A DNA stretch of 64,000 bases, taken from positions 1-64,000 of the forward strand of contig JAFXZO010000038.1 in NCBI GenBank assembly GCA_017541205.1, read 5' to 3'. The translations under genes were made by a program, and so were the position numbers. The DNA is from Clostridia bacterium. GTDB lineage: Bacteria > Bacillota > Clostridia > Christensenellales > Aristaeellaceae. Position 1 is the stretch's first letter. Every line of letters begins with the position of its first letter. Shown piece by piece: positions 14,185 to 23,793 of the stretch. A model generated the notes under the pieces. That model was given only the letters and a program-made list of their open reading frames with translations. It had not been told where the DNA came from and did not search any database.

Positions 14185-14338
14185 GCTTCAAGCGGCCAAC
14201 GAAGATATATTACTACAACTCAAATAAAAAATCAAGGGGTAAAATCAAAAAAATTTGCAGATTTTCCTTCTCTGGCCGGCGCCCGCAAAAGGGGGCTTTC
14301 CCCCTGTCTTGCGCCTGGCTTTCGCGGGAAAAGAAGCG

Positions 14339-14367
14339 TTGCTTTTTGCGGTTTTGTCGTATATAAT
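14339..14367 (+). promoter_or_regulatory. Promoter of DHH pair
   Basis: TTGCTT (14339-14344) and TATAAT (14362-14367) with 17 bases between, 72 bases before the first DHH gene. A small GGGGG/CCCCC hairpin lies upstream near 14291. Confidence 0.65.
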
Positions 14368-14439
14368 GGAAAAAAGAAAGGCAGGCCGCCGGGCTTTGTC
14401 CGGGAAGATACGAAAAACCAGCGCAATCGAGGGAACGCC

Positions 14440-15381
14440 ATGTTTGAACAAGTTTTGGAAGCGATCGCGAAGTCCGATCCCATCATCATCCACCGCCACG
14501 CGACGCCGGACGGGGACTGTCTGGGCGCGCAGATCGGCCTAAAGCACCTGATAAGGGAAAATTATCCGGGCAAGCGGGTCTTCGCCGTGGGCGACCCGGC
14601 GGAGCGGTACGGCTTCATGGCCGATTCCGAAATGGACGCGGTGCCCGATGAAGCGTACACTTCCGCCCTGGCCGTGATCCTGGATACCTCCTCGCCGCAG
14701 CTCATCAGCGATCAGCGCTTCCGCGCGGCGGCGCTCACCGTCCGGATCGACCATCATTTGTTCCTGGATAAGATCGCGGATATCGAGGCGGTGGACCCGA
14801 GCTTTGAAAGCTGCTGCGGCCTGATCGCCCAAATGGCGCTGGAGGCGGGCTGGAAAATGCCGCTCATTTCCGCCGAATCGCTGTTCACCGGCATGGTCAC
14901 GGATTCGGGCCGTTTCCGCTATGATTCCACCAGCGCGCGCACGTTTGCCCTGGCCTCCTTCCTGATGCGCCAGCCCATCGACACCGGCCGCGTCTACCGC
15001 AGCCTCTACACCGTCGATCTGGAAACGGCCAAGCTTCGGGCCCGTTTCGTGCAGAAAATCCGTCTGACTCCCCGCGGCGTTGCGTATATTTACACCACCC
15101 GGGAGGAAATCGCGGAGATCAAGACCGATCTTTTTTCCATTTCCCGGGGCATGGTGAGCCTGATGAACGACCTGAAAAACGTGGATATCTGGGTGAATTT
15201 CACCGAATCGCCGGACGGCGTCCTCTGCGAATTGCGCTCCAGCCGCTACAACATCAATCCCATCGCCGTCAAGTACGGCGGCGGCGGGCATAAAAAGGCC
15301 AGCGGGGCCACCGTCAGGGATCGGGAGGAAGCCATGCGCATGCTCGCCGACCTGGACAGGCTTTCGGAGGAAAACGAATGA
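14440..15381 (+). CDS. DHH phosphoesterase, NrnA-like (first copy)
   Basis: A 313-residue DHH/DHHA1 protein of the NrnA type (degrades short oligoribonucleotides or pAp). Metal-binding motifs in order: HRHATPDGDCLG (residues 18-29), LDTSS (81-85), IDHH (103-106), and MVTDSGRF. The DHHA1 substrate-binding glycine stretch YGGGGHKKASG is near residue 280. Length is normal. It overlaps the next, related gene by four bases (ATGA), so the two are translated together. Cytoplasmic RNA turnover is the expected role, by family. Confidence 0.88.
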   Translation: MFEQVLEAIAKSDPIIIHRHATPDGDCLGAQIGLKHLIRENYPGKRVFAVGDPAERYGFMADSEMDAVPDEAYTSALAVILDTSSPQLISDQRFRAAALTVRIDHHLFLDKIADIEAVDPSFESCCGLIAQMALEAGWKMPLISAESLFTGMVTDSGRFRYDSTSARTFALASFLMRQPIDTGRVYRSLYTVDLETAKLRARFVQKIRLTPRGVAYIYTTREEIAEIKTDLFSISRGMVSLMNDLKNVDIWVNFTESPDGVLCELRSSRYNINPIAVKYGGGGHKKASGATVRDREEAMRMLADLDRLSEENE

Positions 15382-16364
15382 ACGAAGATATCAAGCGCGC
15401 GATCCTGGATAAGATCAAGGCGTACAGCCGGATCATGCTGTTCCGCCATATCCGCATGGACGGCGACTGTGCGGGCTCCACCAAGGGCCTCAAGGAGATC
15501 CTCCGCCTCACCTTCCCGGAAAAGGAGATTCTTTTGGTGGATCAGCAGCAATCCGAGTTTCTCAAATTCATGGGCCCGGACGACGGCCCCGCGCCGGATG
15601 AAGCGTACCGGGAATCCCTGGCCATCGTGCTGGATTGCTCGGAGCGCACGCGGATCTCCAACCCCAAATACGCCCTGTGCCGCGAAATCGTCAAGATCGA
15701 CCACCATATCGAGGCTGACGCCTATGGCGATTTGAACTGGGTGGAGCCGGAGCGCTCCAGCGCCTGTGAAATGGTGGTGGATTTTTATGCTGCGTTCCAA
15801 AGCGAGCTGCGCATCAACGCCTGGGCAGCCACCTGCCTTTACGCCGGCATGGTCACGGATTCGGGCCGCTTCCGCTTCAGCGGCGTCACGGGCGATACCC
15901 TGCGCCTGGCCGCGCTGATGCTGGATCAGGGCGTGGATACCGAAACGCTCTACGCCAATTTGTACCTCAACGATTATGAAGTGCTCAAATTCAGGGCCCA
16001 TGTGTACGAATGCATGCAGCGCACGGAAAACGGCGTCGCCTGGGTGCGCATCAGCCGCGAAATGCAGGCCCGCTTCGGCCTCGATCTGGAGACAGCCTCC
16101 AGCGCCATATCCTATATGGAAAACATCCGGGACTGCCTGTGCTGGCTGGCCTTCATTGACGTGGAAAAGCCGGAGGACGGCATCCGCGTGCGCCTGCGCA
16201 GCCGGTTCATGACCATCAACCACGTGGCGGAGCGCCATTACGGCGGGGGCCACGCCTGCGCGGCCGGGGCCACCGTATTCAGCGTGGAGGAAATGGAGCA
16301 GCTCATCCGCGAGGCGGACGCCGCTGCAAAAGCCTATAAGGAAACGCACGAGGGCTGGATGTAG
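15378..16364 (+). CDS. DHH phosphoesterase, NrnA-like (second copy)
   Basis: A 328-residue paralogue of the gene before it. Motifs: FRHIRMDGDCAGS, LDCSE, IDHHIEAD, and YAGMVTDSGRFRFSG; the DHHA1 motif reads YGGGHACAAGA, one Gly shorter than in the first copy. All metal ligands are kept, so both copies should be active. The clear sequence divergence suggests different substrates or a heteromer. The gene ends in TAG; reading through it would run 72 codons into the next gene, so TAG is a true stop in the host. Confidence 0.87.
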   Translation: MNEDIKRAILDKIKAYSRIMLFRHIRMDGDCAGSTKGLKEILRLTFPEKEILLVDQQQSEFLKFMGPDDGPAPDEAYRESLAIVLDCSERTRISNPKYALCREIVKIDHHIEADAYGDLNWVEPERSSACEMVVDFYAAFQSELRINAWAATCLYAGMVTDSGRFRFSGVTGDTLRLAALMLDQGVDTETLYANLYLNDYEVLKFRAHVYECMQRTENGVAWVRISREMQARFGLDLETASSAISYMENIRDCLCWLAFIDVEKPEDGIRVRLRSRFMTINHVAERHYGGGHACAAGATVFSVEEMEQLIREADAAAKAYKETHEGWM

Positions 16365-16402
16365 AAAGATCCGGCCGTTTTTTGCACAGCAGGAAACAGC
16401 TT

Positions 16403-16642
16403 ATGCTTCAGGCGGCGATCATCGGCGCCGGCAATATTTCCCACGCCCACATCCTCGCCTATCTTCAGTTCCCGGCGCGGGTGCGCATCGCCGCCCTGGT
16501 GGACATCCTGCCCGGCAATGCGGAAAAAGTAAAGGCGCAGTACGGCCTGGATTGTGACTGCTATTTGGATCATCATGAGACCGTTTCCCAGACCGAACTG
16601 GGCTGCGGCGGCATCACCCTGGGCAGCTTCGATACAAAGTAA
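16403..16642 (+). pseudogene. Truncated Gfo/Idh/MocA oxidoreductase
   Basis: From the ATG at 16403 (AGGAAACAGCTT upstream) the frame encodes the Rossmann N-terminus of a Gfo/Idh/MocA dehydrogenase: AAIIGAGNISHAHILAYL and RIAALVDI. After about 60 residues it jumps to a short tail ending GGITLGSFDTK and stops. The family normally exceeds 300 residues, so nearly the whole catalytic domain is missing; the tail looks like the original C-terminus, indicating an in-frame internal deletion. It lies 13 bases before an intact family member. Confidence 0.7.
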
Positions 16643-16655
16643 GGAGGAACCGACG

Positions 16656-17756
16656 ATGGGCAACGCGGTGAACGGCATGAATTACGCGCCCAAGGGCAAG
16701 CCAAAGCCCGTGGTCAAGCCCGGGGAATTCGTCTTTTCCGCCGTGCGCCTGGATCACGGCCATATCTACGGCATGTGCAACGGCCTGAGCGAAGCGGGCG
16801 GCGCCATCAAATATGTGTACGACCGGGACCCGAAAAAGGTGGAAGCGTTCCTCAAAGCCTTCCCCCAGGCCAAGCCCGCCCGCAGCGAGGAAGAAGCGCT
16901 GGAGGACCGGGAAACCCACATGATCGCCGGCGCGGCGGTGACCGGCGAACGGTGCGCCCTGGGCCTCAAAGCCCTCTTGGCGGGCAAGGATTATTTCACG
17001 GACAAGGCTCCCTTCACCACCCTCAGCCAGCTCGAAAGCGCCAAGGAAACGGTGCAAAAAACGGGCCGCCGCTATATGGTGTATTACAGCGAGCGGCTCC
17101 ATGTGGAAGGCGCGGTATTGGCGGGCTATATGGTGGACGAGGGGCTGATCGGCAAGGTGGTCAACGTGGCGGGCTTTGGTCCCCATCGCCTGATGGCCCA
17201 TGCCCGCCCCGATTGGTTTTTCATCAAGGAAAACTACGGCGGCATCCTGTGCGATATCGGCAGCCACCAGATCGAGCAGTACCTGCATTTCGCCGGGGAG
17301 GAAGACGCGCAGGTGATTTCCAGCCGCATCGGCAATTATAGCAATCCCCAATATCCCGAATTGGACGATTTCGGCGACTGCGCCCTCAACGGGAAAAAAG
17401 GAACCACCAACTATTTCCGCGTGGACTGGTACACCCCGGACGGCCTGCGCACCTGGGGCGACGGCAGGACCCTGATCCTGGGCACCGAGGGCTATATCGA
17501 AATCCGCAAATACGTCGATATCGCCCGGGAGGGCAGCGGCGGCAACCACGTGTTCCTGGTGAACGGGGACGGCGAAAAGTACGTGGACGCCACGGGCGTC
17601 ACCGGCTATCCCTTCTTTGGCCAATTGATCCTGGACAGCCTGAACCGCACGGAAAACGCCATGACCCAGGCCCACGCCTTCAAGGCGGCGGAGCTGTGCC
17701 TCAAAGCCCAGGCCCAGGCCGTTGACCTGACCCCGCATGTGGCGGGAAGGAAATAA
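16656..17756 (+). CDS. Gfo/Idh/MocA family oxidoreductase
   Basis: A 366-residue NAD(P)-dependent sugar or polyol dehydrogenase of the Gfo/Idh/MocA family. An N-terminal Rossmann domain (VFSAVRLDHGHIYGMCNGL, then YVYDRDPKKVEAFLKAFP) is followed by DYFTDKAPFTTLSQL and the alpha/beta substrate domain with DIGSHQIEQYLHF, where the catalytic His region lies. The nucleotide-binding glycine motif is atypical (no GxGxxG). The ATG at 16656 follows AAGGAGGAACCGACG. Substrate cannot be told. It is followed by a two-way terminator. Confidence 0.8.
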   Translation: MGNAVNGMNYAPKGKPKPVVKPGEFVFSAVRLDHGHIYGMCNGLSEAGGAIKYVYDRDPKKVEAFLKAFPQAKPARSEEEALEDRETHMIAGAAVTGERCALGLKALLAGKDYFTDKAPFTTLSQLESAKETVQKTGRRYMVYYSERLHVEGAVLAGYMVDEGLIGKVVNVAGFGPHRLMAHARPDWFFIKENYGGILCDIGSHQIEQYLHFAGEEDAQVISSRIGNYSNPQYPELDDFGDCALNGKKGTTNYFRVDWYTPDGLRTWGDGRTLILGTEGYIEIRKYVDIAREGSGGNHVFLVNGDGEKYVDATGVTGYPFFGQLILDSLNRTENAMTQAHAFKAAELCLKAQAQAVDLTPHVAGRK

Positions 17757-17773
17757 CGCGCTCCAAAAAAACG

Positions 17774-17825
17774 AAAAGCCAACAATCGCCGCCTTTCCAT
17801 GGCGTGCGCGCGTTGGCGCTTTTTT
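17774..17825. terminator. Bidirectional terminator
   Basis: AAAAGCCAAC (17774-17783) pairs with GTTGGC (17812-17817) around an inner CGCC/GGCG stem. T-runs flank both sides, so it can serve both the oxidoreductase and the convergent butyrate kinase gene. Confidence 0.7.
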
Positions 17826-17866
17826 CTTCTGGTTCAGAACAGCATGGAACGCTCCTGCCCATTGGG

Positions 17867-18979
17867 TCAGAACGTTATGCCCTCGAAGCCCTGCCAGACG
17901 TTTTTCCCGCTGTACGTCATGGCCTCCTTTTGGCCGCGCAGCACCTTCAGCACGGCAAAAGCCATGGCCTCCTGCTCCATTTCGCCCGGATAAACCTGGA
18001 TCGGGGCGATCCAGCCGCAGCGCTGACGGATGCCCGCGGCGATGTCCTCATACCGCATCAGGCCGCCGGTCAGCAAAATGGCGTCCACCTTGCCGCAAAG
18101 CACGGCGCTCATGGCCCCGATGCTCTTGCAGATCTGGTAGATCATGGTATTCCAAACCAGCGTCGCCTTTTTGTCCCCCTGGTCCACCAGATGATGGATG
18201 TTTTTCGCGTCCGACGTGCCAAACAGGCTGACGAACCCGCCCGCCCGGGAGCACATCAGGCGCACCTCGTCCAGCGAGTGCGTCTCAAGATAATCCAATA
18301 GCGCCAGCACCGGTACGCTCCCGATGCGGGTAGGGGCAAAGGGCCCGTCGCCATCCGCGCCCAGGCTTCCGTCGACCATGCGGCCATGGCAATGCGCGCC
18401 GACGGTCACCCCGCCGTCAATGTGGGCAACGATGAAATTGCAGTCCTCGTATTTTTTGCCCAAGGCTTCGGCGTGCGCCTCCGCCACCGCCTTGGGGTTC
18501 AGCACATGGGAATGCGGAACGCGGTAAAGCCCGCGGATGCCCGTCAGCCGCGCGTAATCGCAGAATTCATCCACGTTGGTTGGGTTCAGCGTATAGGCGG
18601 GCCGATGATACGCCAGCGCAAATTTCCACGCAAGCATGACGCCCAGCTTCGCCGCGTGCTCGCTTCCGCCGACGGTCGCTTCCGTATCGTCGTACAGCTT
18701 CTGATCGATGACCGTCACGCCGCTGGGCTGCGTGCACGCGCTGCCGCCGCGGCCCACGAAGACGTCGATATCGGCCGGATCGCAGCCTTCCGACGCCAGC
18801 ATATCCAGGATCACCTTATAGCGGAAGGGCACCTGGCCGTTCACATGGGGAAATTGCAGCAGCACCGGCGCGTCATGGAACATGCTTTTCTGAAAGCGTT
18901 CGTTTTCGTTTTCAAAAAGGCTGATCTTCGTTGATGTGGACCCGGGATTGATGATCAACAGCTTATAGTCTTTCCGCAT
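17867..18979 (-). CDS. buk: Butyrate kinase
   Basis: A 370-residue acetokinase-family enzyme. The phosphate-binding start LLIINPGSTSTKISLFE (residues 7-23) is typical, as are VGRGG, HIDGGVTVGAH and LTGGLMRYE. It converts butyryl phosphate and ADP to butyrate and ATP. Length and the VHPNPGSTSTK-like start fit butyrate rather than acetate kinase. No phosphotransbutyrylase gene is adjacent, which is unusual. GAAGAAGGATAT precedes the ATG. Confidence 0.88.
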   Translation of the reverse strand: MRKDYKLLIINPGSTSTKISLFENENERFQKSMFHDAPVLLQFPHVNGQVPFRYKVILDMLASEGCDPADIDVFVGRGGSACTQPSGVTVIDQKLYDDTEATVGGSEHAAKLGVMLAWKFALAYHRPAYTLNPTNVDEFCDYARLTGIRGLYRVPHSHVLNPKAVAEAHAEALGKKYEDCNFIVAHIDGGVTVGAHCHGRMVDGSLGADGDGPFAPTRIGSVPVLALLDYLETHSLDEVRLMCSRAGGFVSLFGTSDAKNIHHLVDQGDKKATLVWNTMIYQICKSIGAMSAVLCGKVDAILLTGGLMRYEDIAAGIRQRCGWIAPIQVYPGEMEQEAMAFAVLKVLRGQKEAMTYSGKNVWQGFEGITF

Positions 18980-19103
18980 ATATCCTTCTTCTCATCCTTC
19001 TGTTCGGTCAAAAAGAGGGCGGCGCGCCCATTCATCTTCCGCTTCGCGCCGTCACTGTAAACAATAGCACGGGAATCCTGTTTTTTCAAGGCAAATGCAG
19101 TTT

Positions 19104-19415
19104 TTATACATCCTCGTCCATCGTTTCCAGCAGGAAGCTCACCGGCCGGAACCCGTCGTTGCAGGAGATCATCGCGGTCTTCGGGTCCTTCATCCAGCCG
19201 TCATAGAAGTTTTCCCCGCCGTGCGAGAGCGTCATGACGAAGGGAGACACGCTGCCCCAGGCGCTTTCGCAAAAGCCCTCCGGCTTCTCCCAGCCGTTGC
19301 AGACAAAGGTCTGCCCCAGCTTCATCGTGCATGCATGCTCGATCGGGTTTTCGTACTGCGCCATCAAATCCTCATAGTGCGCGATCCGTTTGACCGTGAT
19401 AAGAACCTTCCTCAT
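19104..19415 (-). CDS. TIGR04076 family protein
   Basis: A 103-residue protein matching the TIGR04076 pattern: MRKVLITVKRIAHYEDL, CTMKLGQTFVCNG, EKPEGFCESAW, then an S-H-G-G segment (LSHGGENF) and CNDGFRPVSF near the end. The conserved Cys and His residues suggest metal binding, but the family role is unknown. It lies 15 bases downstream of a secreted SH3-like protein gene and is likely co-transcribed. Confidence 0.75.
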   Translation of the reverse strand: MRKVLITVKRIAHYEDLMAQYENPIEHACTMKLGQTFVCNGWEKPEGFCESAWGSVSPFVMTLSHGGENFYDGWMKDPKTAMISCNDGFRPVSFLLETMDEDV

Positions 19416-19430
19416 CCCCGCATGCGCCTC

Positions 19431-20564
19431 TCATTCTCCGGCCATTGTTTCCTGCGCGCCGTTTTGCTGCACGGGCTCCAGGTATTCCGACAGGATGTAG
19501 CCTTCCCGGTCTTCATAGACGCAATAGATAAACCCGTTTTTCTGCCCGTATTCCGGATACGCGAGCACCAGCGCCCCCAGCGGGACCTTCGCCACGCGCT
19601 TGGAGGACTTTGACCGCTCCGCCCGCAAAGAAACGTATTCCTTGCAGTTGACCACCCGCATGTTGGGCTCCTGCTTTCTGTACAGGGCCGCCCCGCTTTC
19701 GCCGAAAATATCCTCGAAGGGAGAAGCGCCGCTGCTGCTGATAACATCCAGGATCAGCGCCGTGATCTGGGTGTCATTCTCGGTCCAGCCCTCCGTATAG
19801 GCGGCATACACGCATTCCACGCTGTATTCTTTGCCCTCGTATAAAGGATTGTCCGTCTGGTTGAACTTAAGCGTCAGCTGATCGCTGTACTCCGCCGAGG
19901 AGGCGTGCGACCAGGTGCCCCGGTAGGTATACGAGAATCCGCCGTCCGTGCCGTAGCAGACGAGGGATAGGAGTCCATTCTTTTCCAGCCTGAGGATGGC
20001 CGCCTTCCCCTCGTATTCATCCGCCCATTCGCCGGGCAGTTCCTTGCTGAATCCCGTATCATACGCGGCGGTGAATACGACGCTGTCCAGCACGCGCTGG
20101 AAAAACTTGGCGGTCCCTTCCGCGGCTTCCTCGGAATATTCGCCGACCGCGCTCAAATAATGCCCGTTTTCCGCGACCAGCGTCATGAAGTAATACCGTC
20201 CGCCTTCGAGCTCCCGGTACACGTCCGTTTGCGTGAGCGAACCGGCTTTCCCCATGTCCGGATCCTCGGCATACTCCATGGCGTCTTCCTCCGTGATCGC
20301 GGAGAGCACCATATAGTCGTCCGCGTACAGCGATTTCACGACGACGCCTTCCATCCCGTCCATTTCCCCGGCGTAGGCTTCCAGCCTTTCGTTCGCGTAC
20401 CAGACGGAAAAGCCCATGCCGCTCTCGAGCAGCGTTTCCTCAATGGTTTCTTCCTGGCCCTCCAGCGCAATCACGCCCTGGCGCGTCTCGGCCGCAGCCC
20501 CGGCCGGGAGCAGCGCAAGGCAGAGCGTCAGCAGGAATATGCCTGCCAGTGCTGTCTTTTTCAT
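19431..20564 (-). CDS. Secreted protein with C-terminal SH3-like domain
   Basis: A 377-residue exported protein. Residues 1-26 are a signal peptide (KKTALAGIFLLTLCLALLPAGAAAE). The middle part is unrecognised. The C-terminal 65 residues (VSLRAERSKSSKRVAKVPLGALVLAY, YCVYEDREGYILSEYL) form a bacterial SH3 domain of the kind that binds cell wall or surfaces. The ATG at 20564 follows AAGGAGGATGCATC; the frame upstream of it is open but lacks a start signal. Confidence 0.75.
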   Translation of the reverse strand: MKKTALAGIFLLTLCLALLPAGAAAETRQGVIALEGQEETIEETLLESGMGFSVWYANERLEAYAGEMDGMEGVVVKSLYADDYMVLSAITEEDAMEYAEDPDMGKAGSLTQTDVYRELEGGRYYFMTLVAENGHYLSAVGEYSEEAAEGTAKFFQRVLDSVVFTAAYDTGFSKELPGEWADEYEGKAAILRLEKNGLLSLVCYGTDGGFSYTYRGTWSHASSAEYSDQLTLKFNQTDNPLYEGKEYSVECVYAAYTEGWTENDTQITALILDVISSSGASPFEDIFGESGAALYRKQEPNMRVVNCKEYVSLRAERSKSSKRVAKVPLGALVLAYPEYGQKNGFIYCVYEDREGYILSEYLEPVQQNGAQETMAGE

Positions 20565-20643
20565 GATGCATCCTCCTTGTCTTTTTGCAGTGATGGTTGG
20601 TTTTACGGTGAAGCAGGCTTGTCCCATGCTCGCCGAAAGCAAT

Positions 20644-22443
20644 TCATTCCGCGAACAGGCCGACAAACCGGAACGAACGGCAGTCCACGAGTCCCCGGTT
20701 GGTCAGGCGCAGCTCGGGAATGCAGGCCAGCGGGATCAGCGCCATCGTCATGTACGGGGAATTGATCATGCAGCCCATTTCCCGCCAGGCGCCGCTCAGG
20801 CTGCTGACCAGCGCGGCCATTTCCTCCACGGGCAGATCATTCATCAGCCCCGCGATGGGCAGCGGGACCAGCGCAAGAACCTTCCCGTCCGCCGCGGCGC
20901 ACAGACCGCCGCCGCATTGGATCAGCGTGTTCGCGGCGAGCGCCATATCCCCGTCATTGGTGCCGGCAACCAGCAGGTTGTGCGCGTCGTGCGCGACGGT
21001 CTGCGCCATGGCGCCTTTTTTGAAGCCAAAGCCCTTCACGAAGCCCCGGCCGACCGTGCCCGTCGCATGATGGCGCTCAAACACCGCCATTTTCATGATG
21101 TCCTGGGCGGGATCGGCTTCGAGGAGCCCGTCCTTCGCCTGCAGGTCGATCAGTTTTTCATAATTGCCCACGTGGTTGGGGATGATTTCGATCACGCGGG
21201 TCTTTACCCGCGTCCTGCCTTCCGGCGCGGCGATTTTGAAGCTTTCCGGCGTGATGGGATGGCCCACATGCATCGTGTCGTAGACCGACGCGGGAAAATG
21301 GGCCTTTCCGATTTCCACGGTCATTTTGCCGTCCTCCGCCACAACCTCGCCGTCGATGATGGTCCTGGACACGCGGATATCGTTCAAATCGCTGAAAAAG
21401 ACGATGTCGGCGCATTTGCCCGGCGCGATGCTGCCCATCTCATGATCCATGCGGAAGCAGGCCGCGGGGTTGATCGTCACAAATTGGATGGCCTTGACGG
21501 GGTCCAGCCCCTCTTTGATCGCGCAGCGCACAATATGGTCCATATGCCCGTCCTCGACCAGCGTATCGGGATGGGTATCGTCAGAAATCAGGCAGGCAAA
21601 GCGGTCGTCAATGCGGTTATCCAGGATCGCGCGGATGATGATTGGCATATCGTGCCAGGCGCTGCCGTAGCGCATCAGGGCGTACATGCCGCGCCGCATC
21701 TTTTCCAGCACGTCTTCGGCGCGGGTGGATTCATGGCAGCAGCGGATGCCGGAGGCGATGAAAGCGTTGAGGCCGGCCCCGGTCTCCGGCACGGAATAGT
21801 GCCCGGTGATCACCTGATCCGCTTTCAGCGTTTCCGCCAGCTCGCCGTGGATCGCGGCGTCGGCCCCCAGAACATTCGGAAAGCTCATCATCTCTCCCAG
21901 GCCCATCACGCCGTCCCAGGCCATCATCTGGCGGACCTCCTCCGGCCCGATGTGCGAGCCGGTATCCTCAAACCCCGCCACCGCGGGCACGCAGGAGGGA
22001 ACGTTCGACATGGCCTTGAGCGGCGCGCGCTTCGCGTCCTCGATCATGGCTCTGACGCCCTCCGGCCCGCATACATTGCATATTTCATGCGGGTCCATAA
22101 AAATGCCGGTCGTCCCATGCGGCACGACGGCGCGCGCGTATTCGCCCACGCTGATCATGGAGGATTCCACATGGATGTGCGCGTCCATGAACCCCGGGGC
22201 GACGTACTGCCCTCCCGCGTCGATCACCCTGGTGCGCTCGCCGATGCAGTGCGCGGCGTCGCCCACCAGCGCGATCCTGCCTTCCGCGATCGCAACGTCG
22301 ATCCCCTCCTGGATCTCGGCGGTGCACACGTTGACGAGCTTCGCGTTTTTGATGACCAGCTCCGCCTTCTCCGCGCCCATCGCCACCCGCGCCAGCGTCC
22401 TTGTCACCTCGTACAGGGGTTTCTTGCAGAATTTATTCAGCAT
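20644..22443 (-). CDS. ade: Adenine deaminase
   Basis: A 599-residue amidohydrolase of the AdeC type. Metal-binding GFMDAHIHVESSMIS (about residues 85-99), the family's typical YARAVVPHGTTGIFMDPHEI, CISDDTHPD, and a C-terminal domain with AHDAHNLLVAGTNDGDM. It deaminates adenine to hypoxanthine for salvage. Length is normal for the family. AAGGAGGAACAT precedes the ATG. It may be the first gene of a transcript with the SH3 protein and TIGR04076 genes. Confidence 0.95.
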   Translation of the reverse strand: MLNKFCKKPLYEVTRTLARVAMGAEKAELVIKNAKLVNVCTAEIQEGIDVAIAEGRIALVGDAAHCIGERTRVIDAGGQYVAPGFMDAHIHVESSMISVGEYARAVVPHGTTGIFMDPHEICNVCGPEGVRAMIEDAKRAPLKAMSNVPSCVPAVAGFEDTGSHIGPEEVRQMMAWDGVMGLGEMMSFPNVLGADAAIHGELAETLKADQVITGHYSVPETGAGLNAFIASGIRCCHESTRAEDVLEKMRRGMYALMRYGSAWHDMPIIIRAILDNRIDDRFACLISDDTHPDTLVEDGHMDHIVRCAIKEGLDPVKAIQFVTINPAACFRMDHEMGSIAPGKCADIVFFSDLNDIRVSRTIIDGEVVAEDGKMTVEIGKAHFPASVYDTMHVGHPITPESFKIAAPEGRTRVKTRVIEIIPNHVGNYEKLIDLQAKDGLLEADPAQDIMKMAVFERHHATGTVGRGFVKGFGFKKGAMAQTVAHDAHNLLVAGTNDGDMALAANTLIQCGGGLCAAADGKVLALVPLPIAGLMNDLPVEEMAALVSSLSGAWREMGCMINSPYMTMALIPLACIPELRLTNRGLVDCRSFRFVGLFAE

Positions 22444-22586
22444 ATGTTCCTCCTTGCGCCGCCCGCCGCGGCCATGACGGTATCCTTGTCCGCGCCTGTC
22501 CGCCGAAGCGGACCTGCTTTATTTCGTAAAAACTTCCCTGCAAGCATATGTTACACCATCGGCCCGGCAATTGTCCAGTCCATAAG

Positions 22587-23402
22587 CTATGGCTCCGTTT
22601 CGCAAAACGCGTACACCTGGTCATAGAAGTCGCGCCCCTCTTCAAAAGCGCCGTGGCCAAGGCCCTTATAGATCAGTACCCTGCTGCCTGAAATACGCTC
22701 GTTCAATTCATAGGGAGCTTCATTTCCCACGATTTTGTCGTCGTCTCCGGCGATGATCAGCGTCGGGCATTGGATCCGGGCCAGGTCCCCCCGCGCGTCA
22801 AAGTCCATGATCGCGTACGCGTTCCTGAAAAAGCGCTCATAGCTTTTGGGCTTGGTAAATTTCGCGATCAGCGGGAACAGCTTCCCGTTTTTTTCAAGAT
22901 ATGCCTGGGAATACGTCTTTTCGGCAGTGTCCGTCATCAAACGAACGTGGTCCCCCTGCTTCGCCATCTCGATCCATCCGCCCACCACGCTTTGCGCCAC
23001 TTCATTCGCGTATGGCGCGGTGACCGCGAGGATCAGCTTTTCAACCATTTCGGGCTCATCGATCGCCAAATACTGCGCGATCATGCCTCCCTGCGATACG
23101 CCGAGCACCGCCGCTTTGCCGATCCCCAGCGCCTGCATCGCCCGGGCCTGATCAGCCGCCATCTGCCGGATCGTATATCCTTCCGGCATCCTGTTTTTCC
23201 GGCTGAATATCGATACGGTATAATCATTGAGAAATCGCTTGTAAGGCGCCCGTAAAAAAGGCGCCTTTCCTTTGACCGTCGTCAGGCCGTCCGATAATCC
23301 GGGCAATACGACCAGCTGTCTTTCACCGTTCCCAAAAGACGCGTAGTACATCTCCGTATCGCCGAGGGCAACGCAGCCGTTTTTCATGTTCATCATTCCC
23401 AT
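22587..23402 (-). CDS. Alpha/beta hydrolase
   Basis: A 271-residue alpha/beta hydrolase. The nucleophile elbow GVSQGG puts Ser at about residue 103; GDDDKIV supplies the acid and GLGHGAFEEG the His. Short cap region. Substrate unknown; sequence is in the range of esterases and peptidases of this fold. The true start is uncertain among three close ATGs (23402, 23393, 23387). Confidence 0.85.
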   Translation of the reverse strand: MGMMNMKNGCVALGDTEMYYASFGNGERQLVVLPGLSDGLTTVKGKAPFLRAPYKRFLNDYTVSIFSRKNRMPEGYTIRQMAADQARAMQALGIGKAAVLGVSQGGMIAQYLAIDEPEMVEKLILAVTAPYANEVAQSVVGGWIEMAKQGDHVRLMTDTAEKTYSQAYLEKNGKLFPLIAKFTKPKSYERFFRNAYAIMDFDARGDLARIQCPTLIIAGDDDKIVGNEAPYELNERISGSRVLIYKGLGHGAFEEGRDFYDQVYAFCETEP

Positions 23403-23478
23403 TCCGCTGTCATTTCATGGCGCGATAACCGGCGCGCCAGGCATGCGCCCGGTACGGAAGGAGGCGCATGCTCCCCGG

Positions 23479-23793
23479 TTACTTCCTTTTTTTCGGAGAC
23501 GGAAGCTCCTCATACATGGCCTCGATCAATTCCCGCAGAAAATCCCTGTTCTCCACGTTGTCCACAAGCAGCATTTCCTTGGCGCCCTCATAGGGAAGCT
23601 CCGCTTCCGCTTCCGGCATCATCGTCCTGGCAGATCTTGTGGGCTTTACCAGGAAACGGTCGTCATAAATGCCGCCGATGATCTTTCCTTGATAATAAAG
23701 AATGTATTCTCCCATCATCGCGCGCCAGGTGACGCCGTCCAATTCCGAAAGCTGCTCCAGGATATAATCCAGGTAATCCCTGCTCGATGCCAT
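23479..23793 (-). CDS. TfoX N-terminal domain protein
   Basis: A 104-residue protein matching the TfoX/Sxy N-terminal domain: WRAMMGEYILYYQGKIIGGIYDDRFLVKPT. In Gram-negatives TfoX controls competence; stand-alone short forms in Firmicutes have no known role. The ATG follows AGGAGGATCGGGC. Confidence 0.8.
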   Translation of the reverse strand: MASSRDYLDYILEQLSELDGVTWRAMMGEYILYYQGKIIGGIYDDRFLVKPTRSARTMMPEAEAELPYEGAKEMLLVDNVENRDFLRELIEAMYEELPSPKKRK

